Of a stretch of DNA of 64,000 nucleotides, positions 11,701-23,700 are shown piece by piece; the stretch's first letter is position 1; every line of letters begins with the position of its first letter. The stretch spans positions 124,001-188,000 of the forward strand of contig CANXME010002106.1 of the NCBI GenBank assembly GCA_948144175.1, given 5' to 3'. The notes under the pieces are model-generated. The model was not told where the DNA came from. It saw nothing but the letters and a program-made list of their open reading frames with translations, and did no database searches. Source of the stretch: Closterium sp. NIES-65 (Eukaryota; Streptophyta; Zygnematophyceae; Desmidiales; Closteriaceae). The translations under genes were made by a program, and so were the position numbers.

Positions 11701-14700
11701 CCCCCCCTCCTTCCCCTCCGTCCATTTGTGCAGAACATCCCCCGCCTCCCCCCTCCCCACGCCCTCCCCCACTCACTCCACCTCCGTCCTCACGGCCCCT
11801 ACTTCCCACTCCCCCTCTCATACTCCGCCACTACCCTCACACCCGCTCCACGGTCCCCATTCTTGGTACCCCCAGGTCCACCCCCCCCTCCCTCCAGTCT
11901 CTCACATCCATCCCCCTTCTTCGCCACCATAGCACCTCCCCTCCCCCCCGCACCAGCACCTCAGGTTCTCTCAGCAGTCGCGCTCCCGTCTCTCTGCCCC
12001 TCACGGCAACCCAGCGAAGCCGAGCTGCAATGCAGCTGTCTCCTCGCCCCGACCCTCAGCGCAGCAGAGCACCAGTGCACCTGTGTCCCCGCATCAGCCC
12101 GACCCACCAGCGCAGCTGTCTTGCAACTTCACCGCCTCCTCTTCCTCCTCCTCTCACTCCGGACCTCACAAAGGATTCTCATGATGAGCTAATGTTCCTC
12201 CACCTCCTCTCACCAACCGTCGCCCCAGTCGTCCGCACAATGGCTGGCACCACTGTTCTTCTCTTCTCCACCACCCCCACCATCTACGAACCCACCACCT
12301 ATGAGCAAGCACTTGCCTGCCTTGATGCACCTCTCTGGATCGAGGCCATGGTCAAGGAGAGCAATGCCTTCATCAGCAACCGCTCGTTTATCGACGTCCC
12401 TCGTCCCTCAAACCACAACGTGGTCCAAGGCAGGTGGCTTTTTCGAGTCAAACTACTCCCTGGCAACGCTCCGGTGTACAAGGCTCGATATGTGGCAAAA
12501 GGCTTCACACAGACCTATGGCTCAGACTTCTTCGAGACCTACTCACCCACCGCCACTCCACCGGTCATTCGCGTGTTTTTGGACTTTGTTGGCAGACGTG
12601 GGATGCTTCTTCACTCCATGGACGTCACCACCGCCTTTCTGCAAGGCGACCTTCATGAGCTCATTTTCCTGGAACGTCCCAAAGGCTTCCATGCTCCTCA
12701 CGACCCCACCACTGTTTGGAAGCTGCTACGTCCTGTCTACGGGCTCAAACAAGCGCCTCGGGAATGGCACGCCAAACTCTCCTCCACCCTTCGCGCACTT
12801 GGCTTTCGCCCCTCCCGTGCCGCCTCATGCCTCTTCCTGCGCCTCACCCCATCACCCTTCTTCATCCTCGTCTACGTCGACGACATGCTGCTGGCCGCTG
12901 ACACAACTGCTGACCTACAGGAGGTCAAGGATGCGCTGCAGAAACGCCTTGCCTGCAAGGACCTAGGGGAGGTTCGCAGCTACCTCGGCATGGAGATCAC
13001 TCGCGACCTCACTGCCAAGACCATCAACCTCTCTCAGTCATTTTTCATCGAGAAGATTCTTGAGAGGTTTGGCATGACAACCTGCAAACCCATCCCCACA
13101 CCACTTGCATTCGGGCATCAGCTCGCCCCTCCCACCACTCCCGTCACCTCCCCTCATCCCTACGCAGAACTTGTTGGGGCCCTGATGTACGCCATGGTCT
13201 GCACTCGTCCCGACCTTGCATACCCAGTCAGTGTTCTGGCGCAGTTCGTTGGCACCGGCAGGCATGGTGAAGAGCATTGGAAGGCGGCCATGCGTGTTCT
13301 TCGCTACCTTCAAGGCACGAAGGACCATGTCCTCACTCTGGGTGGTGTGAATCCGCTCATTCTTCAAGGCTTCAGCGACTCATCTTGGGCCGACGCACAG
13401 CCCGACCGTCGCAGCTCTCAGGGATATGGCTTCACACTTGGGGGCGGCTGATAGAATTCAAGAGTAGTTGAATGATGAGCCATGGAGGCTCTATAGTACA
13501 AGCATGCAAGCAAGAGAGGGGTGAAGAAGGAGCAAACCCTATTGGCCACTAAGTTGGCCAATGGGGGAGATGCCTTGTGGAGTAGGTAACCCCACAATGT
13601 TGCTAGGTTGTGATTGGTAGGCCTTAGGACCAAAAGTTAGCAAGTGCCAACCAAGGACCAAGACCAAACCCAACCTTGACCAACCACAAAATGTGGTTGG
13701 AGTGTACACCCAACCCCCCAAGAACATAAAGAGCTACACCATTCTAGCCTATGTATGTTGTGTATAAGATACAGTTACAACACAACCCCCCAACAGGCAT
13801 AAGGCTAGAAAATGGAATCAGGAGGCCGCCAAAACTGGAGGAGGGGTGAGGCCAAGGAGGCGCAGAAGGAAGGAGTGGGACGCCTGGGGAAGGGCTTTGG
13901 TGAAGATGTCAGCGAGGTTGGCCGCCGAGTCGATTTTGCCAAGGCGAAGATGGCCGGCCTCAACGAGTTCACGAATGAAAAAGTAGCGGAGCTCAATGTG
14001 TTTGGAGCGCCCATGATACACAGCATCCTTGGTGAGGTGGATGGTGCTAGCGTTGTCACACCAGATGGTGGGACAGCGTTGGGGGGCTCCAAGCTCATCA
14101 AGGAGGAAGGTGAGCCAGCGCGCCTCCTGCGCGGCCATGGTTGCAGCGTAGAGCTCTGCCTCGCAGGAGGAGAGGGCGACGGCAGAGGAGCGTGTGGACC
14201 GCCAGCTGATGAGGCCGCTGCCCAGAGAGAAGCCATAACCCTGAGAGGACCGCCGATCCGGTCGAGAGTCAGCCCAGGAAGAGTCGCTGTAGCCGTGGAG
14301 GAGGGGTGGGGAAGGGCCGCCAAGGGTAAGGACATAGTCCTTGGTGCCACGAATGTAGCGAAGAACGCGCTTGGCGGCCTGCCAGTGCTCCTCCGTATGC
14401 TTGCCAGCGCCAACGAAGCGAGCGAGGACGCTGATGGGGTAGGCAAGGTCAGGGCGAGTAGAGACCATGGCGTACATGAGAGAGCCGATGAGTTCAGGAT
14501 AAGGATGGGAGGAGGGGGAGGGAGAGGAGGGTGGGGAGAGGTGGTGCCCGACCGAAAGGGGAGTGGGCTGGGGGTTACCGCGCGCCATTGCAAACCGTTC
14601 TAAGACCTGCTGGAGGTAGTGGCCCTGAGAGAGAGAGATGGTGCGGGCGGAGCGATCGCGAGTGATGGTCATGCCGAGGTAGTGCTGCAGCTCTCCCAGG

Positions 14701-17700
14701 TCTTTGCACTTGAGACGGCTGCCCAGCTCCGTTTTGACAGTCTCGAGCTCGGCAGGATCGGCAGTGAGAAGAATCATATCGTCAACATAGACGAGGATGT
14801 AGAAGGGGGAGGGGGAGGTGCGGAGGAAGAGGCTGGCGTCGGAGCGGGAGGTGCGAAACCCAAGCTCGACAAGGGTGGCAGCAAGCTTGGCATGCCATTC
14901 CCTGGGAGCCTGGCGGAGCCCATACACTGGGCGCCGGAGCTGCCAGACCGAGTCAGCGGGGAAGGGGAGGTGGAAGCCCGCTGGGCGCTCCATGTAGATC
15001 AGTTCACGTAGTACGCCTTGCAGGAAGGCGTTGGAGACATCCATCGAGTGGATCTCCATGTTGAGGCGAGCGGCGAGGTCGAGGACGGCGCGAACGGTAG
15101 CAGGTTTGGCGGTGGGGGAGAAGGTGTCGAAGAAGTCAAAGCCATACCGCTGCGTGAAGCCCTTGGCGCAATACCGGGCCTTGTAGACGGGCGGTTCTCC
15201 TGGCAGCTGCTTGACGCGAAACACCCACTTCCCCTTGACCACGTTCGTAGAGGGGGGAGGGCGAGGGACATCAACGAAGGAGGAGTTGGCAATAAACGCC
15301 TCGAGCTCCTTGATGATGGCGGCGAGCCAGAGCGGGGCGTCGGGACAAGCCATGGCCTCCTCATACGTGGTTGGGATGAAGGTGGAGGGTGCGGAGGAAA
15401 AGGCGAAGACTGGTGTTCCAGAGAGGTCAGAGGTGATGGGAAGGAGGGAGGGGTCAGAGAGGTGGAGGTCAAGGAACTCCTCATGGGAGTCCTCAGAGAG
15501 GGAGGTGTGGAAGGCGCGGATGACCGCAGGTGCCGCTGCTGGTGCCACTGTTGGTGCCGCCGCTGCTGGTGCCGCTGCCGAGGCCGCCGCTGCCGCTGCA
15601 CTCGCCGCTGCTGGTGCCGTTGCACTTGCCGCTGCTGGTGCCGCTGCACTTGCCGCTGCTGGTGCCGCTGCGGTGGCTGCTGCTGGAGCTGCTGCTGCTG
15701 CCGCTGCTGGAGAGGTAGTAGAGGGGGCGGGTGCATGAGGGGCTTGATGCAGGACAGCCTGGAAGAAGTGGTGAAGAAGGGGGGAAAGAGGGGGGAGGGT
15801 AGAGGTAGAGAGGGTAACAGGGGGCGGTGCACCAAGAATACCGTCGCATGACCTGGTGTGAGGATACCGGGTGAGTGTGGTGCGGGGAGGGGGGGAGGGA
15901 GGCGAGGGTTGGGAGGGAGGGGGAGGAGGGACACCAGGGGAGGAGTGAGCGGGGGAGACAGGGGAAGACAGGGGGTCCGGGTCAAAGATGTCACCAGACG
16001 AGGGAGGGGCACCGTGGGACTGGGGGGGCGGTGGGGAAGGGGGTGGGAGGATGGGGGGAGGAGGGAGGAGAGGGGGAGGGGTGGTGTCAGACCAGACAAG
16101 GGGACGAGTCAGAGGTGGGAGTGGGTCAGTGGACGGAGGAGAGGAATAGTATGGGGTGGATTCGTCAAAGACGACATCCCTGCTGCGAATTAGTCGACCG
16201 GAGGGGGGGTGGAGGAAAAGATAGTCGGGGGAAGAGGGGTTATGACCAAGGAAGATGCAGGGAAGGGTACGAGGGGCAAGTTTTCCTAGGGAACGGGATC
16301 GGTCAGATGGGTGAATGAGGACATATGCCTTTGAGCCCCAGACCCGAAGAGGGGAGACATCGGGTTTGTCCTTTGTCCATAGCTCAGTGGGGGTGGTGGA
16401 GGGGAGGAGGGGGTGAGGGTAAAGGTTAGTAAGGAGGGCGGCATGAAGGAGGGCGTAGCCCCACAGAGAAGGGGGGCAGGAGGCGTGGACAAGGAGACAC
16501 CGAGCCGTGTTGGTGATCTCCCGAACACGGCTCTCAGCGACACCGTTCTGCTGTGGGGAGTGAGGGAGGGTGTAAGTCTGAAGAATGCCGCGGGACTGGC
16601 AATAGGAGGAGATCTGGTTGTTAAGGAACTCACCACCACCATCAGAGTGGAGGCGGCGAACAGGGCGCCCAAAGTGGGTGTTTGCCTGTTCGAGCCAGGC
16701 AATGATCGCAGTCGGGGCGTCCGCCTTCGTCCGAAGGAGAGAGACGGACGAGTACCGACTGTGATCATCGACGAGCACGAGGAGGTAGCGATGGCCTTGG
16801 CGAGTGGGGGAGGGGTTAGGGCCCCAGAGGTCCATGTGAACAAGATCAAGTGGCTGGGCTGCAGCGGAGGGGGAGCTCCGGTGCGGCTGCTGCTTGAGCT
16901 TGCTCTGAACACAGACGACGCAAGGGGGGGCAGGGGACTTTGGGAGGGGAGGGAGGGAGGAGGGGAGACCGTGGAGGAGACCGGAGGATGCAGAGGAGCG
17001 CAGAGTGGCGAAGTTGGGGTGACCTAGCCTGTGATGGAGGAGGATAGCAGGGTGGGAGAGGGAGCGACATGAGCAGTCAGAGTCAGGGGGGCGGGGGGGG
17101 ACGGGTGGGTTAGTGGGAGGGAGGGGAGGAGGGGGGGGGGAGGAGGGGGGGAGAGGCAACTTGGAAGGTGAAGGGGCGAGGAACCCGAAGGGTGTATAGA
17201 CGGGAGCGGTGACAGTAGGGAATGCGGGCGAGGAAGCGACCTGTGGAGGTTTGGAAAAGGTCACAATGGTTAGCACCTCCTGGGGTGACAGTGGTGATCA
17301 TGGATTGTTGGAGGGACCTTTGGGAAAGGAGGTTAGTGCGAAGGGAGGGAATGTGAAGACCTGTGACGGTACCTGAGGGAAAGAGAGGACAGGGAAGGGT
17401 GGACGTGTTGTGACAGGGGATGGAAAAGCTGCTGTCAGCGCCGAGGAGGGACGTGGGTGTGGGGAGAGGATGGAGTTTGCCAGCATCGCGAAAGACATTG
17501 TCAGTGGCTCCACTATCCAGGACGAACTCAAGGGTGGAGGAGGGTGAGGCGGAGTACTGAATGGAAGTTTCATTAGTAGCAGGGGCATACATAGGGGATG
17601 CAACAGAGGGAGGTTGACTAAGCAGACCAACAAAGCCAGAGGAGGGAAAGGGGGTCACACTACCACCTGTGGACGGCGCAGGGGAGGGACCGGAGAGGTG

Positions 17701-20700
17701 GGCCGCAGAGGTTGCATTCCCAGCAGTCCAGCCGGGAAACGGTTGCTGCTGGGGGACAGGAGGAGGAGGGAGGAGAGGAAGCTGGGGCTGGAGGTCGAGC
17801 TGCTGCTGGAGCTGCTGAAGCTGCTGCTGGAGCTGCTGAAGCTGCTGCCCGTACTGCTGCGGTCCCTGCTGTTGTACACTCTGCTGCTGCTGCTGCTGCT
17901 GATGCTGCTGTTGCTGCTGCTGCTGCTGAGAGGGGAGAGCAAAGGCCTGGTGGGCCTGGGAGGAGGAGGAAGGAGCGTAGAGGGGAGAGGTGCGAACGTC
18001 GAGGGGAGTGGGGCGGGGATTAAGGGCGGACCAGCGAGGAGGGGTGCCAGAGTTCCCACGAGCGAACCACTCATCGCTGAGTGCCTTAAAGCACGTCTCA
18101 GTTGCATGAGTGGTTTGGTTGCAGCGTTGGCCTCGGGTGGGGCCATAAAGGGGAAGATACTGACGGGGTGGGAAGGCCGCTGCTGCACCACGACCCGCAC
18201 CACCACGACCGCCAGAGCCGCCTCGACCACCTCCACGCCCACCTCCACGCCCCCCTCCACGTCCGCCTTTGCCGCTGCGCTGCTGTGCTACCGCGGCAGT
18301 GGAGGAGGAGTGGCGAAGGATTTCTGCCTCGGTGGTGATAATCCACTGGGCAACTTGAGCGGGAGTGTCATGTTTGGAGAGGAGTTGCATATAGGCCAGC
18401 TTGTGGGCATCGAAGGCAGGAGTGAGGCCTTCGAGGAGGTGGCAGCAGATGACGGTGTCAGGGTAGGTAACACCAAGTGCTGCAAGGCGGCGAGCAAGGT
18501 CAAGGACGCGGCGAGTAAAGGCGGCTGCGCCGGCAGTGGAATCCATGGTGATGGATCCAAAGTCCTTGATGAGGGCATAGAGGGTGGCGATGTCCTGCCG
18601 GTCAAAGAGGTCGACAAGCAGTTGCCACAGGTGGGAGGAGGAGGTGGGTGAGAGTTCTCGCTTGAGGGAGGAGGGGATAGTGGCGAGGAGGATGGCGAGA
18701 GCTCGGCGGTCAGCAATGCGCCACGCAGCGATGTCGGAGGTGTAGCTAGCGAGGCGTGAAGTGTACGTGGTGAGTTGGGCGTGATAGTCGCGGTGACGGG
18801 CAGCAGCCTCGTCGTAGGCGCGCTTGTCGTCCTCATAGCGCAGTTGACGGCGAAGGTGGTCGTTGAGTGTGTTGCGGTAGGCACGGATGGCAGTTTCCAC
18901 GCTTTGAGGATTGTTGACATCCGGTGCGAAGGAGGGAGGATCACCAGGGGACTCGGGCTCAGGTCCGGGCTCATCAGGAGGAGGTCCGGTGGGGGCAGAA
19001 GGGGCGATGGGCTGGAGTCCGCCTTCCTCCTGGAACACGACGGAGCGGAGTGTATAACCACTGACGATGACCGAGGAGAGCAACACCTCGACGGAGTGAG
19101 CATAGGAGTGCCAGTTGGCGGCCGAGTTGTCGCCGAGCAGCTCGAGGGCGTCAATGGTCGCTAGATCGACCGAGGAGTCGGATGACGCCATGACGGCGGA
19201 GGGGTGAAGGCGCCGCTGCTGCTGTTGGTATTGGTGCCGCCGCTGCTGCTGCCGCCGCCGATGCCGCTGCTGCTGCCGCCGCCGATGCCGCTGCTGCTGC
19301 CGCCGCCGATGCCGCTGCTGCTGCCGCCGCCGATGCCGCTGCTGCTGCCGCCGCCGATGCCGCTGCTGCTGCCGCCGCCGATGCCGCTGCTGCTGCCGCC
19401 GCCGATGCCGCTGCTGCTGCCGCCGCCGATGCCGCTGCTGCTGCCGCCGCCGATGCCGCTGCTGCTGCCGCCGCCGATGCCGCTGCTGCTGCTGCTGGTG
19501 CCGTTAGGGGTGGAGTAGGGGGAGGAGGTAGAGGGGAAGAGAGGCTGGTGCGGAAGTGCGGGGAGGAATTAGGGTTTCGAGGTCGTGGAGATCGCGGGCA
19601 GGCGAACGCGACGGCGGGCAGATCAGCCGCGGCTGCGCGCCAGCCGTCCACGTCGGCGCAGGGGCGTCGACGGCCGCGCGCTGGCCGTCCGCGGTGGCGC
19701 GCGGTTCTGTCGTGGCCGCGCGCTGGCTGTCCGCGTCAGCACGCGGCTCGTCGGCGGGGCCGCGCTGGCAGTCCGTGTCAGTGCGCGGGTCGTCGGCGGG
19801 GCCGCGCTGGCCGTCCGCGTCAGCGCGCGGGTCGTCGGCGGGGCCGCGCTGGCCGTCCGCGTCAGCGCGCGGGTCGTCGGCGGGGCCGCGCTGGCCGTCC
19901 GCGTCAGCGCGCGGGTCGTCGGCGGGGCCGCGCTGGCCGTCCGCGTCAGCGCGCGGGCCGTCGGCGAGGCCGCGCTGGCCGTCCGCGGCAGCGCGCTGGT
20001 CGTCGGGGGTCGCGCGCTGGCCGTCCGCGGCGGTCGCAGGTCGTCCGCGTCGCCGCGCTGGTCGTCCGCGTCGGCGCGGAGGTCGGACGCGTCGGCGGGC
20101 AGATGGAGGCGTGGCGGCGGGAGGAAGGATTGCTGCCACGGGGGAGCGGATAGGGGCTGCGGGAGGGAGGATAGAGGCCGCGGGAGGGAGGATTGAGGCC
20201 GCGGAGGAGAAGATCTACGCCGCGGAACGCTAGATCTGAGGTGCGGGAGGCGGAACTGAGCCGCGGGAGGCGGAACTGAGCCGCGGGAGGCTAGATCTGA
20301 GGAGCGGGTGGGCGGATGTAGGTCATAGTCCGCTAGGGTAAGGGAGCGGGGAGGGAATTACAACATGAGGATCGAGGGAAGGTGGCGTGAGCCATTTGGC
20401 TCTGAATACCATGATAGAATTCAAGAGTAGTTGAATGATGAGCCATGGAGGCTCTATAGTACAAGCATGCAAGCAAGAGAGGGGTGAAGAAGGAGCAAAC
20501 CCTATTGGCCACTAAGTTGGCCAATGGGGGAGATGCCTTGTGGAGTAGGTAACCCCACAATGTTGCTAGGTTGTGATTGGTAGGCCTTAGGACCAAAAGT
20601 TAGCAAGTGCCAACCAAGGACCAAGACCAAACCCAACCTTGACCAACCACAAAATGTGGTTGGAGTGTACACCCAACCCCCCAAGAACATAAAGAGCTAC

Positions 20701-23700
20701 ACCATTCTAGCCTATGTATGTTGTGTATAAGATACAGTTACAACAGCGGCCTCATCAGTTGGCGCTCCAACCGCTCCTCCTCCGTTGCCCTCTCATCTTG
20801 CGAAGCCGAACTGTACGCGGTCACGATGGCGGCTCAAGAAGCACGTTGGCTCAGCTACCTGCTCACCGACCTTGGCTCTCCACAGCCCCGCCCCACCCTG
20901 TGGTGTGACAACGACAGTACCATCCACCTCACCAAGGAAGCAATTTTTCATGGTCGCTCTAAACACATCGAGCTTCGCTACTACTTTGTTCGCGACCTTG
21001 TCCAAGATGGTCACCTCACCGTTCGCAAAATCGCCTCCTCCGACAACCTCGCCGATCTCTTCACCAAAGCTCTCCACCGCTCCGACCACTCTACGCTTTT
21101 GCGTCTCCAGGGACTTGCTCCCCGCGGTGGCTGACTCAGGGGTTGTTACTCTCTCTCTTCCCTAGCTTATGGATTTCTGTAGGTTAAGGGGTTGTGTCAG
21201 ATTACCATCCTCATTATAACCTACATCAATCCTATAAGCTTAGGCTAGAGATAGCCACCCAAACTTAGTTTGGGTGTAGAACTAGGGCTAACCCTAGTTG
21301 GGGGTTGGAACTCCAACCTTGGCCCCAAGGTTGGGTTGGGAATTATTGGTCCCCCCAATAATGTTGAACCAACTTGGTCAACATTATTGGTCCCCCCAAT
21401 CATCCCTCAACCCAACTTATTGGTGGGGGGCAATAATGTTGGCTTGGTTCCCAACCAACCCCTCCCCCCTAGCACTACTATGTATACCTCCCTCTCTCCT
21501 AATGAATCTAATGGTTCCTCCTCTCGTTTTTTTTAACAAAGGGTGGTCTGTGTCTCAGTGTCGGGCCCTCTTTCGTTCTCCTCGTCCCTCTTTATTTCTC
21601 TGTTACTATTTTTGCTATCCTCTTTTGTACTCCGTGCATTCTTCCCCGCTCCCTCCTCGCCATTTCGTGCTCCTTCCCTTGCACATGATACGTACTTTCC
21701 CCCCCTCTCCTTCCCCCGACTTTGCTTGGGGCGTGTTGCCTTGAGTTCAGGTTTGCTGTTGTTCGAACCTCATGGGGAAACCACTGTCTGTCTTGAATGT
21801 CGCCATCAGAACCCACCTGCCTCGTTGCTTCACTGCCTCCACTTCCCTGCCGCGTCCTCCCTTTCATCAAACCCTCCCTCCTTCCACTCCCTCCTTGGCC
21901 AGATGTGTTCAAGTTCGACCCCGACTACCTGGCCAACGAGCAGCGCTACAAGGAGATCAAAGCCGAGATCCTGATGTGCCCCCTCCCCCCTTTCCGTCTC
22001 TCTCTCCCCCCTCCTTCCCCTCCTTCCCCTCCTTCCCCTGCATTCTCCCCCCCCCCCCCCCCCCCCCCCCACAGATGTGTTCAAGTTCGACCCCGACTAC
22101 CTGGCCAACGAGCAGCGCTACAAGGAGATCAAAGCCGAGATCCTGGGAGACGAGGAGGAGGAAGAGGACGACAAGGGCGAGAAGGGGGACGACGACGAGG
22201 AGGAGGAGGAGGATGAGGAGAGCAGTGAGGAGGAGGAGGACGAGGAGGAGCAGGCGAAGCAGCAGGAGATTTGCGACGAGACGGAGACCAACCTGGTGAA
22301 TCTGCGGCGCACCATCTATCTGACCATCATGGCGTCCGTCAACTTTGAGGAGGCGGGCCACAAGCTGATGAAAGTCAACCTGCAGCCGGGGCAGGAGGTG
22401 AGGGGTGGGGTGGGGGGAGGGGGGGGGTGGGAGGAGGGATGGGAGGGGAGGGGTTGAGGGGCTTGACCAGTGGGGCAGAGTGCATGGAAAGTGGGTTTAG
22501 AGTGAGGGAATATTGTCAGGCAGGCAGCAGAAGGGGGTGAACCTGCGGCGCACCATCTACCTGACCATCATGGCGTCCGTCAACTTTGAGGAGGCGGGGC
22601 ACAAGCTGATGAAGGTCAACCTGCAGCCGGGGCAGGAGGTGAGGGGTGGGAGGGAGGGGAGGGGTTGCAGCTATGGAGGACAGGGATTTACGTGAATGAT
22701 GGGAGGGGTGAGGGGCTTCGGTCAACTTTGAGGAGGCGGGGCACAAGCTGATGAAGGTCAACCTGCAGCCGGGGCAGGAGGTGAGGGGCGGACGGGGTGA
22801 GGCATGGGGGAGGGGGTTGAGTCTTGGGGCGGGGAGGGGGTGAGAGGAGAAGGAGGGGATGGGGGAATGATGCTGTGGCCTTGAACTGGAAGTGAGGCGC
22901 TTGGCGGGATTAGTGTGCGATCGCTCCAAGCGCCTCACTTCGGGAAAGATGGGGTTTGAGGTTATGACGATCAGCCTGCACTGTGGGCAGGAAGTGAGGC
23001 GAGGGTGCGGGTGAGGCGAGGGTGCGGGTGAGGCGAGGGTGCGGGTGAGGCGAGGGTGCGGGTGAGGGGAGGCATGAAAGTCGATCAGGCAGGAGAGGGT
23101 GGGTTGGGAAAGGAGGTGGGGCGAGGGATGGGAGGGGTCGAGGCGAGGGATGGGAGGGGTCGAGGCGAGGGATGGGGCCCTCATTAAGGTGTCTCCCCTC
23201 ACCTCGTCATAACGTTTTTATTATGACAAGCACCAGAAAAGTGATCAGCTACGTTGTCTTCATGAACAGCTTCAGGAGGGCTATTAGAGACATCACCACT
23301 CTTGATAGGTGTGGTTGGTGCGATCACCCCCACTCTTGATAGATGAGGAGGGAGGGGGCAATGCGCCTGCCAGTCGAAAGTCCACATCTACTGGGAGTGG
23401 CGATGTCTTTAATAACCCTGAAGCCGTTCATGAAGATAATGTACCTGACCACCTTTCTGGTGCTTATTGTAACAGAAATGTTATGTAGCCTCACTCCATT
23501 GGGCACTTTATAGAATGCTTCATCATCCCCTCCTCCCCCCTCACACCCCTCCCTTCCCTCCACACACGACCCTCCCCCTACTCCCCCCACCCATGCAGAT
23601 GAAGCTGTGTGAAATCCTACTCGCCTGCTGCTGCTTTATGGCCCTCACCCTCACTCCTCCCGCTCTTCCCCTCTCTCTTCACCTCTCCCCAACCACCATT

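Larger units (their letters stand above)
13449..20745 (-). mobile_element. Ty1/copia LTR retrotransposon nested inside the outer element
   Basis: Two direct 334-bp LTRs (13449-13782 and 20412-20745) look identical by eye, so this is younger than its host element, as nesting requires. A perfect 5-bp target duplication, gcggc, flanks it (13444-13448 and 20746-20750). Read on the minus strand it has a 5' LTR at 20412-20745, a primer-binding site next to it, a repeat-rich leader, gag-protease, then integrase, reverse transcriptase and RNase H. Its proteins are clearly of the same lineage as those of the outer element, although the LTRs are unrelated. It looks nearly whole, with about one frame change in the coding part. 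Confidence 0.96.
6981..21538 (+). mobile_element. Ty1/copia LTR retrotransposon, full length (outer element)
   Basis: Two direct 344-bp LTRs (6981-7324 and 21195-21538) begin TGTCAGATTACC and end TTTAACA. They differ at about two positions, so the insertion is recent. A perfect 5-bp target duplication, aaggg, flanks it (6976-6980 and 21539-21543). A primer-binding site resembling tRNA-Met follows the 5' LTR (tggtaatcagagc). The parts run in the order gag, protease (DSGAT), integrase ([14 protein letters not shown]), reverse transcriptase (YVDDM), RNase H, which is the copia order. It lies in the CWC22 intron between exons 5 and 6, in sense orientation. Apart from a second element nested in its RNase H region, the coding part looks whole. 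Confidence 0.96.
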
